Counted from the stretch's first letter, positions 1-11,809 are shown. The stretch is 64,000 nt of DNA from Lyophyllum atratum (GCA_014905825.1 JACGCN010000004.1:1426001-1490000), one strand, 5' to 3'. Translations and numbers: made by a program. The notes: a model not told the origin generated them from the sequence alone.

Positions 1-1423
1 TCCGATACACGACAGTGCGGGACGTAGCCCCCGACGAAGAGCTCTGCATATTCTACGGCCATAAGCTCTGGTTCGATTCCGCATGAATCCCTTCCCCATT
101 CCGACCAGACGACTGCGCTGCCTGAGGAAGCGGATGACGGATGGGGCGGACTGTCAGCTGTCGGAGAGGACCCAGATCTGCCCGCACCAGGCCCATACCT
201 AGATGGCGATCCTAATGAGATTATCACGGATGAGGAGCTTCCGTTTACGCGGTTCAAGCTTCCGCCGGAGGAGGAAGAACTCGATTCCATTCGAACAGGT
301 GCGCAGACTCCCTCGACCAGTGATGTCCGTGCTTATTGTATTCCTGCACCTCTAGTGGAGGCATGGGTCGTTGACATCCCCGACCCGCGACACATCACCA
401 AGATGCTAAAGCAAGTCTTTCATCTTAGACGCTTCCCGCTCACCCGCTATTTTAATACAAAAAAGATGGCTAAAGCAAACAGGCTTCGAGACCCCCGACC
501 TCGGCCACCTCAAGCGCATCAGGAAACAAAACGAAATGACCACCCTCCTCCTAGCCACTACCACCACATCCCCCGCTCCCCCCTCGCCACCCCCTGACCT
601 TGAACTGCCAGATCCATACACCCTCCTTGTGCCGAGTTCTTCTGCGCTTACCCCGATCTCCCTGAAATTGAAATCGACTTTTTGGCCGACCTTGTTCACA
701 CCTTCGAGAAAGGGCGAGGCAGAGGAATGGACTCGGGGGAAGGCGCGCTGGGCCTGGGAAGCCATGCAGACTGTAGTTGCGGCTGCGCACGAAGCGCATC
801 GGACAAGGAGAAGTTAGTCAAAGTCAAGCAGCCCTCTGCTCCGTTGTCTGACCTGATTTTACTCCATAGCTACCAGTTGCGGCACATATCGCTGCACCCT
901 ACGACCAGGATACAGGAGAGTCAGTATCCTTGACGCCACTCAGTACCCAGAACCGCGGCGTTGTCGTTCACCTCAGTGCGACACTCGTACAGTCAACTGA
1001 ACATCCGTTGCGGCACGCCGTCATCAATGTCATTCGCCAGATGGCAGGACCACCGCGCCTCAGAGTCGACCACCCCCAAGCCTCAACTTGTCTTCGTCGA
1101 TTATACCTCCTGCACCTCCAGAATCTATCCAAGCGAGAGAGGAAAGGGAAAAAGAGGAGGCTACGCAACGGCTCGAACTACCTCCTCACCGTCGCTCACC
1201 GTCTTCACCACCCACGAGCCCTGCATCATGTGCTAGCATGGCCTTGGTCCACTCGCGAGTCAAGGAGGTTGTGTACCTCCACCCAATGCCCCGAACGGGC
1301 GGGTGTGGAGGAGCGGCGTGCCTACCTACGCTCAAGGGTATCAACCACCGTTTCAGTATCTGTCAGTGGAAGATGAATCCAGGAGTAGCCGAGCTACATC
1401 TAGACGACGTGATAGATGCATAA
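1..1423 (+). CDS. TAD3: SET-domain/tRNA adenosine deaminase subunit Tad3 (3' part, frame-broken)
   Basis: Tad3 is the non-catalytic partner of Tad2 in the nuclear complex that deaminates A34 to inosine in tRNA. The window opens inside the end of a SET domain (VRDVAPDEELCIFYG, frame 3). An acidic linker in frame 1 follows, joined if the single T at 84 is skipped. Tad3 motifs come next: WVVDIPDPRHITKML, an intron at 415-475, an intron at 813-876, then HPLRHAV (1002-1022), where V replaces the catalytic Glu of active deaminases. The zinc-ligand motif HEPCIMC (1213-1233, frame 1) is separated by one extra T (1234) from SMALVHSRV in frame 2, and a G at 1191 shifts NYLLT relative to SLTVFTTHEPC. 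The frame between about 1046 and 1175 is unclear. Stop at 1421-1423. Family identity is solid; whether SET and Tad3 form one protein is inferred, and the breaks may be sequence errors. Confidence 0.8.
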
Positions 1424-1540
1424 TTTTATTACAGTGGTGATTGGATTACAGGTTGGACGACTGAAAAAGAAACGATTGCATAATAATAACACATCGCCGA
1501 TGAAAGGGCAAAGCCACGGATACATCACAGGCGGTGTGCA

Positions 1541-3940
1541 TTAACAAGGGCAGTCACCGTTGGGGTTGCTGCTGCCGTGGCGATTATTGCTAGAATTTGG
1601 GCTTCCGTTGAGATGCGTGCAGCAGGGAACCCATTGCTTCGCTCTAACATAGTCCTCCAGCACATCGTCGCCTAGCTTCTTGAACTAGCTTGTTCTCATC
1701 CACGCCCTGTCCACACCAACATGAGCACGATCCCAAGAAAACCATATAAACACCTACATCCTTCTGCGCCGCACGAATAGTCGCAAACGCAATTTTCGCA
1801 CTGATATCGCGGATACGCACGAGACGGGGATACACCAGCTCCGCACTCTTCTCTTCTGGCGTCAGCGCCTCAGAGAGTGCGATCGCTGCTTGGTTGATCA
1901 TGTTGTCGGTAACGTGTGTAGCTTGGGATAGGATCGTGCCGAGGCCGAGGCCGGGGAAGATGTACATGTTGTTGCCCTGCCCGGGCTCGCGCATCTTCCC
2001 GTTGTACTCGATAGGCTTGTACGGGCTGCCGGAGGCAAAGATCACGGACCCATTAGTCCTGCAGAGCGCGTGCGGTTAGTAAGTTGTTAGGGCATTCGAG
2101 AACTAGGTGAGAGTGCGAGGACAGGTAGGTGACAGGCACTAGTGGAACTACTGGACATACCATTTGATGGCATCCTCGAAGTCGACTTCAGACAGAGACA
2201 CGGGGTTGGAGAGGGGAAGATAATCGGGCGCTTGTTAATGGACGCCATGAGCTTCACCACTTCCTCGTTGAACGCATTCTGTCAAAAAGACAAATCAGCA
2301 TGAGCACATAGGTCCACTACCAAGCGGGGCGGGAGACGCGAATATGTTTAGGATAACAGTACCCGCGTCGTACTGAGCCCGAGCAGAGCTGTTGGCTTGG
2401 CAAACTCAATGATATCAGTGAGTTTTGTCAGTGGCGGGCCCTTATAGTCTGTGCGAGCGAAGACTGTGAGAGCGGCGTTAGTCGATTAGGGTACGCGTGA
2501 GAAGGATGAAGCTAGAACAATGACGACATACACTTCTTGTGCTCTTGGAGGCCCTCCCTGTCTGCTGTGATTAGGCCTTTGGAGTCCACAGTCTACAAGA
2601 TCCGGGTGTCAGCCTCGTCATCGTTTACCAGAAGGCAGTGCAAGGGAACGTGGCAGGGAAGGAAGAACATACATATATTCTACTCTTAGCTTCTTCCTCA
2701 CTCATCCCGAGGAGTTTGAAAAACGAAAGCAGCTGCTTGGCGACACCGATCCCGGACGAGCCCGCACCAAAGAACAAGATACGGTGGTCCGTGAGCGGCT
2801 TGCCCGAGGCCGCACTCGAGAGCCTTGCGGCATTGATGAAACCTGAAAGTACAACCGCACCTGGATGATATAGGAGTGGTCGTGTGATCAATAATTAGGG
2901 GATTATTCCGGACAGCAAGATGGTCCAGACCTGTGCCCTGGATCTAGGAAAGCGCGGGAGAAGTCAGCACACTGAGACAGGGTGAGAACGGAGTGGGACG
3001 ACACACATCGTCGTTGAAGCAACGGTACTGATTCCTGAACATGTCAAGGTAGCGGAAGGCATTGTCCGTCGAGAAGTCTTCGAACTGGACCAGGAGGGAG
3101 GGGAAGACCGTCTTTCATGGCTTCCATAAACTCGTTCATAAAGCCGTCCATCTATAGGGACGAATGAGTCGGTGTCGAAGAAAAGGGCAAGGGCAAGCCA
3201 TACCTCTTCGACACCTGGTCGTTTCCTGCGCACACCGATGTATAAAGGATCACTGAGGTACTTTTCAGAATCTGTGCCAACGTCGAGGCAGATGGGGATG
3301 GTAGTTGCAGGCTTGATGCCAGCCCCAGCGACGTAGAGGTCCCTGCGTATAGTTCGTTAGCATCGTATATAAAGAAAAGTGAGGAGAGGCACAAGTTTTC
3401 CAATGCTGATGGGAAGGCCATTGGCACCAAGGTCTCCGAGACCGAGAATCCGGGAGCCTAAGGGTTACTGTTAGGTCACTCGGCGTGAAGAAAGGACACT
3501 AAGTATATTAACCATCCGTGACCACTGAAATCCTCGCCAAATGACCGTTGGGCCAAGAACGAAGGACCTCTCGAATATGTCCTCTGTTCTCGATAGTAAC
3601 ATACATACCCTCTGGTCGGCGCCAGATGTGTGAATATTGAAGGCATACGTCGCCGACCTATATAAACGTATGTGAGAGACTAGGTCGAAAAATTGCGAAA
3701 GTAGCCTACTGTAGGTGTGTAGAGAACGGGAATGATCTCAAATATATTGCCAATTAGAACCTCGTAGAAGAGTTCTGGATCGCGTTTCTTTAACCCGCTG
3801 AGATAAATGTACTTCTCGAGGCCATCTTTTTTGCTACGAAGCTGTTCGAGGACTCTTTGCCGATGGTCGGTATTCAGGAAGTATGGAGGCATGCTGGGGC
3901 TGAGCGGGATGCCATGAGGGGAGTGAATTTGAGTCGACAT
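1541..3940 (-). CDS. NAD(P)-dependent malic enzyme
   Basis: Oxidative decarboxylation of malate to pyruvate. Translated exons in order give [20 protein letters not shown], the catalytic-Tyr motif [61 protein letters not shown], the metal-site motif VQFEDF, the Rossmann motif [25 protein letters not shown] and [15 protein letters not shown]. At least nine short introns interrupt it. The start at 3940 has a TATA box about 45 bp upstream, so the protein lacks the longer N-terminal segment seen in many malic enzymes. Three single-base breaks are visible: a G run at 3100-3103 (one too many), a G run at 2213-2216 (one too few, in [11 protein letters not shown]), and one near 1673-1684 before [12 protein letters not shown]. 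Cofactor preference and location cannot be read; the first residues are not an obvious mitochondrial presequence. Confidence 0.9.
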
Positions 3941-4353
3941 GTTAGCAAAAGTAAGAACTGAGGAACCATGTCTTACAACCGTCTTATATAGGGCTGGAAT
4001 TTATCAATGTATTTCATACAAACTTGCAACATTGTGTACTGGCTCAGACGATGCCGTCCATGTGAATGTCTGGGTCGCTTGATTAGGACACGATGTCTAA
4101 GATTCAGTGTCCCATAAAAGGAGGCGGAAGACGCGGGGCACATGAAATTGCCATTTCCAGATACGGCGTTCCGACCAATTGCGGAACGGAGGTTTCAGTC
4201 ATAGGCTTGCAGACTGTATATATTATATGCCGAAAATAATGGACTGCGAAGATGCTATGTGTATTCTGGGCGGTGGATAAGCTAGGGTGGGACGAGGAGC
4301 GAGGGAAAACGACATACAAGGGTAAACCATTTTCCCCAATGAGACGTTGGAAA
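3941..4353. other. Intergenic: malic enzyme promoter and mL58 3' flank
   Basis: No coding segment recognised. It holds the upstream region of the malic enzyme gene (TATA at 3981-3990) and the 3' flank of the mL58 gene. Short open frames here match no known motif. Confidence 0.6.
3981..3990 (-). promoter_or_regulatory. TATA-box of the malic enzyme gene
   Basis: Reads TATATAAGAC on the minus strand, about 45 bp upstream of the ATG at 3940. It supports that start codon over a more distal one. Confidence 0.5.
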
Positions 4354-4927
4354 CTACCAGAACTCGCGCCTCTTTGCGCTGATAGCTCTGACCGTGGCTT
4401 TCTTTTCGCTCCATTTTTCCCTCGCCTTGTCATGCTCCAAATTACGCTGTCGTATAAGGTTCATTCGCGCCTGACGATTTTAGCGCAGCGATGGTGGCAA
4501 CAAAGTTCTGCGTGCACCCAAACATCTTGGCCAGCTTCCCTCGGCTGTATTTGGCCGGGTCTGAGCGTCTCAGACGGCGAATCTCGGCGATCGTGTCGTC
4601 TGAGGCCCGCGGAGGTAGAACCTTTTCTGCGGACGGACGGATGGAGGGAGGGAGGGGGTCGGAGCTAGGAGGCGTTGCCGCGCGCAGAAGAGGTGACGTG
4701 GGTGCGGTGGTGAGCGAGAATGGCGAGGGAGCTGATGGTGGTGGACGGTGGATGAATGTCAGGTCCTCGTCATGCAAGGCGGTGACAACGGCCTGGGGGT
4801 TGTTGGTGAGTGGGTCAGGCGCATGGTACGCTGGCCGTTCTGAAGTTCCAGGCTTTGGTCGTCGACCACGCGTGGCATACGTTCGTGCGAGCGACACCGA
4901 CAGAGTTAGTTGCCGGCCAAAGTTCAT
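4354..4927 (-). CDS. Mitochondrial large ribosomal subunit protein mL58 (Mrpl20 family)
   Basis: Component of the fungal mitochondrial large ribosomal subunit. The N-terminus MNFGRQLTLSVSLARTYATR is a basic, hydroxylated mitochondrial presequence. A Pro/Ser-rich linker follows, then the family core LPPRASDDTIAEIRRLRRSD and YSRGKLAKMFGCTQNFVA, an HTH-like segment typical of Mrpl20. The family's basic C-terminal helix (NLIRQRNLEHDKAREKW, then SAKRREFW and a stop at 4354-4356) is present but in the next frame, so a single-base break lies at about 4461-4473. Without correction the protein would stop prematurely. The gene appears to have a single exon. Its upstream region (4928-5067) is shared with the 3' end of the GST gene, which lies on the same strand. 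Confidence 0.8.
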
Positions 4928-5067
4928 CGTCGTCGCGGTGCAAGCTTTACTTCATCAACTATTCCCGTGCAAAATTCCAACATGACATTCCCACGACTGG
5001 CTCTCCCGCCATATTGCCATATTGGGCTGCATTTTTCGCTGTTTATAGTATCTAATACAAATTTACT

Positions 5068-6167
5068 CTACGCTCCAACCGTAAATCCCGCCTTGACTGC
5101 GGGCCGAGCTGCTATTCTGTCAAACCACCGCTAGAACAAGCCTTGTATAAGGACCACTTCGATCATCTTGCCAGAGAACTGACCTTTAAACTGGGCCATT
5201 TGTCCAATGATTCAATGCCAGCCCATTGGTGCCCCGCAACCCTGTGCAACGACAACAGTTGATCTTCAGAGATTCCAACAACGCGACACATGTCCCTACT
5301 TACCATGGCTGTGCATTCATATCCGCGATGGTATACTTGCCCTTGCCTGGTCCGGCTAGATGGTCACGCTCGCGGAGACGCATCTCCAGGACACTATATA
5401 GGCGCTCCGTTTCGTCCATGTAGCCTGTACACTGTTCAGACATATTTATAGTAAAGAATACGGGTAGCTCACGTTTCTGAGCGTACGGAATTTCTATCGG
5501 CGCTGCATTTCTAAAGTGACTGGCTGCAAAAAACATCACTCAAACATGAACAAGGATGTTGAAGCAAGACCACGCACCCTGCCCTTGCATCGGACCAAGA
5601 CCTCCATGCTACAGTATCCAATCTCCAAAGTCAGAAGACCGCCAGCCGTTGGGGAGCGACGAGCACGCACCGCCCAGAACATCCACTGTAGCATCACACT
5701 GTAGTCATTCGCCTCCCGCACCGGATCGAACGAGAAAAGGAGCGCCGGGTCATAATGCTGTTCCAGGTAGAGCAGAATCGCCGCCGTTTCGAACACCGTA
5801 AACCCTCCGCGTGCGCGGTCGAGCAGCACTGGAATACGCCCGTTCGGATTCAGTTTGAGGAACCACGGTGCTTTCTGCACGTTCTCAGATATATTGATCT
5901 TCTGCACACTATCGAGTAGGAAGAGGTCGAAGAATACGTCATTTAGCTGTTGACGAAACCGTTAGAACGCATGAACACGTACTCGTATTGCAATCCCCGC
6001 GCGGCCTTCAGCTCTTCCAGTAGTACAGAAACTTTACGTCCGTTGGGCGTTCCGGCGGTATACAGAAGCAGCGACTTCCGCGCAATCGAGGCTGAGGTTG
6101 ATTGAAAGCGTTGCCCCGAGGCGAGGGACCGCGTGATAGATGCGAGGCGGTGGAGAGCTGCAGACAT
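5068..6167 (-). CDS. Glutathione S-transferase (Ure2/YghU-like), probably mitochondrial
   Basis: Conjugates or reduces substrates with glutathione. The N-terminus [20 protein letters not shown], followed by FQSTSAS, resembles a mitochondrial targeting peptide. The thioredoxin-fold domain reads [20 protein letters not shown] and then [20 protein letters not shown] with RIPVLLD; the Ser/Thr-Pro-Asn-Gly start and NPNG-RIPVL are hallmarks of the Ure2/YghU class. [16 protein letters not shown] ends the N-domain. After short introns the C-terminal helical domain gives [53 protein letters not shown] and [16 protein letters not shown], with the stop at 5068-5070. All exons join in frame, unlike several neighbours. 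Substrate is unknown; the mitochondrial location is inferred from the leader only. Confidence 0.85.
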
Positions 6168-7008
6168 TACGTGGTTTTGAATTCGTCTTGGTGTCGAATG
6201 CCAAGAGGAAAGACGAGTCGCTAACGCGTTCAGTGGAGAATATCAGTAAAGCATTTATAGTTACGCCTGCAGGGACCTAAGTACGCGTCCGGGAGTATGC
6301 TCACTCAGCATCTGCTGAGCAATGGGTCAAGGGACAACGATGATTGGGTCATCGAGCACGGCTAATCGAACCGCTTACTTATCATCAATCCATGCATATT
6401 TCTCGAGTCCTGTCAAAAGTTGGATTTCACTCAATCATAGCGACACAGGCAACGGATTCAATGAAAGAAGATGCAGTGGCAGTGGCGCTGCTAAGTGTAC
6501 ATTGTCTATTAAGTACAGATAAATGAGAAGGTCGAGGAAGGAATAGGTAACATGGAAAGCGAAAGAGAGCGGAAAAGAAGGGCGAGGAAAGTCGTAAGGA
6601 ATGGACGGCCGTGGCGAAATGCATGGCGTGAAAAACGCATAGGAGGAAGGACCGACTAGACTCCGTGTAATCCCAAAAATGATGGAAGGAAACAAACTAG
6701 GATGGAGGAGGGAAAGGGGGGGAGAAGGACGGAGAGGAACAAGAAACAACCTTATGACGAGAGCGAAGGGCGGTGCATATTTACGAGTGCAAAGGGGAAG
6801 GATGGAGGCAGCGCTACGAGAGAGAGGGAGGGGTTGGCCGACGGGCCTGGACAGCGTCCGATTTCCAAGTCCAAGAAGTCATAGATGTCGTGAACAAGAA
6901 AGGGAAAGAGCGAGAAGGAACCGGGTGTGCGTGTAATCGAAAGCAATGGCGAGTGCCCGTGTATCTGTCATATATATATCTGTCAAGCTGTAACTGAGTG
7001 CCCAGCGC
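6168..7008. other. Intergenic with purine-rich tract
   Basis: No gene recognised. From about 6520 to 6940 the plus strand is strongly purine-rich (GA-rich runs), consistent with a pyrimidine-rich 3' UTR of the minus-strand gene ending at 7009. The part next to 6168 is the GST upstream region. Confidence 0.5.
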
Positions 7009-9257
7009 TCAGCCGTCGTCTCCAGGTGCATCTGGAGGCGACATAACCACCGAATTACGGCGGCTACTCGCCCGCCGTTGAGGCGGGTTCTGCTGCTGGC
7101 TCTCACCAGAGATCGGTCCATGCGTAGATGACTGGCGGCTTAAACTCGGCCGTTCCGTCGCGGACTTGTTATGTAGTCCGGGGGAAGTCAACGAATGGCC
7201 TGATGGTTCGCGAAGAGATTGCGGCGGGGACTGCACACCAAACGGGGCGCGAGGAGATGAGCGAGCGTGGGGCAGTGACGGTGAATCCAGTGTATGTGAG
7301 CGTTGTGGGTCCAGGCGCGATGACGACATTGACATCCGCATCGAGTCGATGTTCGACGGTGCCGGGGACCCGTTCTCCTGATCCAGGACAGGCTGGTTTT
7401 CACGAGGATCCTGGCCCCAGCTGGGAGAAGAGGGTCGTCGGGTGAGCTCGGGTCGTCTGCGTGCTGCAGAAGACGATTCGAGCGAGGGAACGGGGGGGAA
7501 GGTGTATGATCCGAGGCCACGGGCACGCTGGTGACCCCATTGCGCAAGGGAGTTCTGTTGCCCTTATGTTTGGATCCCCCGGTGATCTCGGTGCTGTGAC
7601 GGCGTCCTAGAGGTCGCAATACGCAGGGCGTCTTCGAGCTCCTCGACGCGTCGATTGAGTCCAGCCATCTCTGAGCGCATCCCTGCGACCTGTTTCTCAA
7701 CTAGGCTCTCTACGACCTCGTCGATTTTCTCCTGCTGCTGCGTGAGTGCCTGCATCATGGCATTTGAACTCTGCAACTGCTCGCCCAACCAGCTCTTCAG
7801 CTGCTTTGAGTCGTTGAGTGCATCGTAGAACACCTCGAATGGGGCCAGAAAGCGGCCTTGTCACCCTCGTACCCGGGACGATGGAACAATCCGGGTGTCG
7901 GCGGTACCAGGGTAGATGCAATAGGGACCGAGGCTGCTGGCGGCGATCGACCCGAAATACCAGCGACCGTTTGCGAACCTATAGCGGTGGGAGCATTGCG
8001 TTGCATCGAGAGCCTGGTAGGTGTGGGTGGTACGTTGCTCGCTACGCGTCGAACGTTGTCTCCGCCGCCCATCATCGATGGCAAGCGGGGTAATGCCATT
8101 GGGAACCGCCCTGAGTAAAAAGATCCCTGACCAGCATGTGGGATAGGAGGTGCACTCTGAATTGCGGGTTGGAACTGTTCCTGCGTTTGTGCTTCTCTTG
8201 GACTGATCAAGATATCAGCCGGCTTTCTCTTGCCTGATCCCAACTGCTCGGCGCGGCGCCTGGCGAAGCTGATTGGCGGCGGCGGTAGAGAGTGTGCGTT
8301 GGTAATCTGATTTGGTGCCAAAGTTGCTGGATGCTGGCTGGGCACAAGTATAGGACTTGGGCTTGGAGGTCGCGGAAGGCTCGGGTTACTCGTAAGTCGG
8401 CGGGCACTGGCCACATTATTAGGGCTGCGGCGCAGCGGACGTGCAGATCCGGAGGCCTTGGATGGTGCCAGATTGCGTTCATCCGCAGGCGGTGGGGGAA
8501 TGGGTGGGTTCGTGGTAACAGTGCTTGGCGACATGACTCCAGCCACGCTGCCTCTCCGCTGCTCAATGAGGGCCTTCTGCTTCTGTTTCACTGTGATCAT
8601 AGACTTCACCTGTTCTATTGCAGAGGGGTTATCACGCTTGATCGTAAACCCCATAACGACAGGAGATATTGGAGTGGAGTTTGTCTGATCGACCGGTACT
8701 CGCACATCAGTGTTGAGTGGATGCGGCGCGCCGCTGATGGTGACACGGCGTTTTTTGGAAGGCGAGGGACGAAGGCTGGAGGGCGGCGGTGCGCCTCCAG
8801 TGTCGACAAACAGCCGTTGGTCGGCTGTTCTTGCCGGCGGCGGTGGCGGAGTTGGGTCCAACATGTCGTGATCCTGCTCTTCCTTGATATGGACTAGGCG
8901 CGGGGAACCACTGTTATTTAGTAAGTAGATAAGTACACCATTAGGGCCCCAAGAACTGTTTGAAGCGAACAAGACTTACTCTGAATTGGAATGCTCGTCA
9001 TCGCGCGTGTTTGACGTGACGTCGGTACGAGAACGCTTTCTGGGGGCTGTTTTGTTGGCAGTGCTGTCTTCGGTGGGGGGCCGGGACGAGGGAGTGTTGA
9101 CGCGGCGATGTTCCATGGGTGGCAGACGTGTTTGTATGGGTGGCAAGGAATTGTTGCCGGAGGAAATACTGCCTAAAGACTGTGTGCTGAAGGCCTGCGC
9201 GAAAGAGGGCAAAGACTGTGGGACATGTGTTGGTAGGCTGGCGTGGTTGACAGACAT
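7009..9257 (-). CDS. Uncharacterised Pro/Ser-rich nuclear-type protein with coiled coil
   Basis: I do not recognise the family. Exon 1 (9257 to about 8979; MSVNHASLPTHVPQSLPSFA) contains a basic stretch KTAPRKRSRTD and joins through a GTAAGT intron to a long exon that is low-complexity and Pro/Ser/Arg-rich. That exon has PSPSKKRRVTISG (nuclear localisation-like) and a conserved-looking segment, FTIKRDNPSAIEQVKSMI then VKQKQKALIEQRRGS. A segment with heptad-like spacing follows (FEVFYDALNDSKQLKSWLGE to MAGLNRRVEELEDALR, about 7590-7840), probably a coiled coil. A one-base break lies near 7851-7858, and an in-frame TAA at 7564-7566 interrupts the frame before a Ser-rich tail ending at 7009. The combination suggests a chromatin or transcription cofactor; that is inference only. 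Confidence 0.55.
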
Positions 9258-10232
9258 GGTCTGTGTCGGCCGAGGATGACGGCGTGAATGGGAGTGAATG
9301 TGCGGCGTGGATAGGCGGGCTCGCAGGTTGACAGAGAAGGAAAAGGTCGCGGGGGTCGTTGAGGACGAGCGTGGAATGTTGGTTGCACGTCGCCAAGAAC
9401 GGATGGGAACCGGGGACGGTTAATTAAAAGGAATTCCAAATCGAACCTGGCTCGCGTAAGGCCCACTCGATCATCAACCCTGGAAACCCCTGGACCTTAT
9501 ATATCTTCCCTCTGAAAAAAACAAGGGCACAGCGTATGTACCTACTATCACTATGTTGGCAATCCCTGAGCCTGTCATCCTGAAACCGATATTCGAAGCC
9601 TTGCGAAACACTCCGAAGAAAGCTCAATCATTGATCCTCAGCCCACCCGTGCCGTCTTCACGATGCTGTACATCATTTCCATTATCTCGACACAGCCAGC
9701 TCTAGCTTCTGCTGATATCATATACCTCATGCTGTGTTCGAATCCTCCTCACGAAGAACATCCAAAGTCTCTCGTAAACCGGGACACGAACATGCACCTC
9801 TTCTATACATTCAGATGCCATCGCCGGCCACACATGGATCATATGCCATTGTAGCCGAAGAACCCACATTTTCGTGTCAGACTTGGAGCTGCAGCTCGAC
9901 ACAAGCGAAGTCTCAAGTCAAACCAAATATACAATCAACGTCATGTTGCCCTGTCACCTTTTCAGGTGCAGCGTTCCCCGTTGTCATGGATTGCATGAGC
10001 AACTATATGATCCCAGAGTTCGTCCCAATGCCCAGCGAGTTCATTAATGATATGATAAGCATCCGATCTAAAGCACCATCGATCCCTTGGTAGGTTCTGA
10101 AATGGTATTCATTGTACAGATAAATATACAAAGCACCCTGCTATCTCCTCAATGAAAGAAGAAATACTACGGCATCGCAAGTAACGCCCGGTCACCTCGC
10201 AGCCCAAGAAAAGCCCAAGTCCAAGAAAAGCG
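9258..10232. other. Intergenic, no recognisable gene
   Basis: Contains the promoter of the coiled-coil protein gene and the 3' flank of RTT109. Short open frames around 9540-10100 on both strands show no family motif and cannot be linked by plausible splice sites, so none is called. Confidence 0.5.
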
Positions 10233-11809
10233 CTAATCAGTTCTCTTCTTTTTCTTCCGCGCTGTAAGTACGGTCACCTGTGGTGCGGCTGCCACAGCGT
10301 CTGGCCTGGTCGCCATAGGTTTCGATGGATTACTGACACAGATCGAACCATAGATATGCGAATGATAGGTTTCCAGCGACGTCACAGGTTCTGGGAACGG
10401 ATTGGGGGAAACATCTGGGATGACGCGTTTCCGTGAACGAAACGCGGGGGAGGGGTGCTGGGCGGTGCTAGAAGGGAGGGCTGTAACGACGTTTCACGCT
10501 CGGGCGTACGTCGGTCGAATTCGCGGGGTTTGGTGAATGTCCGTGGTGCGTGAGTAAGCGTCGTGGGAACTGGTGCAATTCCTTCACACAGGCCTCGGAT
10601 GGCTCCTTCAATGATTTCGGTTCCCCGAATCGCGCGCTCGACAGTCGAGAATTCGACATTGGTAGTGAGTGAGGTCATGATGCGTTTCTCGAGCTTCGAC
10701 GAGACCTGCCCCGGCTGTGGTGCCAATGGCGAGATTGCATGAAATAGATGCGACTTTCACATTTGACAGGGATGATATCCCCAACGTGAAGAACCCAGTT
10801 ACTGCTCCTGCGACGCATTCCTGGCGGAACGACATACGTTCCCAGAATTCGTCTGGCGTGACTTTGCGTAGTTCCCCCAACGGGCGATCTTCCCTCCCGT
10901 CCTTGCCTTCTTTTTCTTCGGCTCCCTTATGGACCTTGGAGTGAGAGCCTTCACTTTGAGATGACGTGCGCGAGCGTTTTCGGATTGGGGATTTGACGTC
11001 GCCATCGGTAGTGTACGCCATCTCGTCCATAAAACGAGATTTGGGATCGTCTTCGAATGAAGGAATGAAATGACCTAGGTTCTTCTTTCCTCCGAGCTGT
11101 CAGGAGGACACGGTAGCGTGATCTCTGTCTGAGAGTATGGGTGCCCATATGTCCACAGCAGACCAGTTGCATTAGCCACGGCTGACGACGATGCCGCGTT
11201 TCTGAGCGAATGAACCGCCTCGAATTCGCTATACCCTGGCAGAATGTAATGCAGCTTAGTTTTCGTTGTTGGCTGGGCTCGCGCCTCTAGCTCGCCTGCC
11301 ACATCCGACAATACTCGTTTCCACCATGCGCAGAGCTTAACGTCGCTCAAAGGGAGTTTACCCGCATATTCCGCAGAGTTAGGAAAAAGGTACTGTGACT
11401 GTGCACGCGCAAATAGGTGGATCCATAGGTGATCGGCAGCAAGTGGGCGTGTAGCGGGGTCCGCGTAGTAGGCGAGCAGAGCTCGCACTAGACAGTATGT
11501 TGGCGACGGCGGCGTGGCCTGGCCGGTAGAGTCGACCTTGGAGATGTATAGAATGGCGGAGGAAGTCGATGTGATGTTGTAGACAGACGCCTCGATGGCC
11601 GTAACGAATATGCGGGGGGAGTCTGGGGTTGTCTGCTCAGAGAGCAGGATGAGGATATCTTGAAGATACGCTCGCGGTCGTGGGGTGGCGAACGGGAAAA
11701 GAGAGGCGTTTTTTCGTGGGGAAGAGACTAGGACATGGAGGTGGAATTCGCGTGTGCCAGGCAGACGAGCGAGGGCCGCCAACAGCGTATCTCGGAGGTT
11801 GATCGACAT
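10233..11809 (-). CDS. RTT109: Histone H3-K56 acetyltransferase Rtt109
   Basis: Fungus-specific acetyltransferase that, with histone chaperones, acetylates newly made H3 on Lys56 in replication-coupled chromatin assembly. The first long exon starts MSINLRDTLLAALARLPGTR and contains family segments FHLHVLVSSPRK, AILYISKVDSTG, LVRALLAYYADP, LWIHLFARAQSQYLFPNSAE and LSDVKLCAWWKRVL. Downstream are FIPSFEDDPKSRFMDEMAYT, a basic Ser-rich insert, PDEFWERMSFRQECVAGAVT and VERAIRGTEIIEGAIRGLCE. It ends with VTVLTARKKKKRTD and a stop at 10233-10235, a basic tail typical of the family. Three single-base breaks interrupt it: about 11081-11094, about 10721-10730, and a G run at 10404-10408 that is one base short. 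The family assignment does not depend on these. Confidence 0.9.

Noticed and set aside
71..108. 38-nt GT-AG interval as an intron joining SET to Tad3
   Set aside because: Splicing it creates a stop codon and the wrong frame; it is also shorter than the other introns here.
1191..1236. GT...TAG interval in Tad3 as an intron
   Set aside because: It would remove the zinc-binding HEPCIMC motif and still leave the downstream frame wrong; extra bases explain the data better.
9424..10093. Open frames of 60-120 codons on both strands between the coiled-coil gene and RTT109
   Set aside because: No family motif, no consistent splice sites, composition like noncoding sequence.
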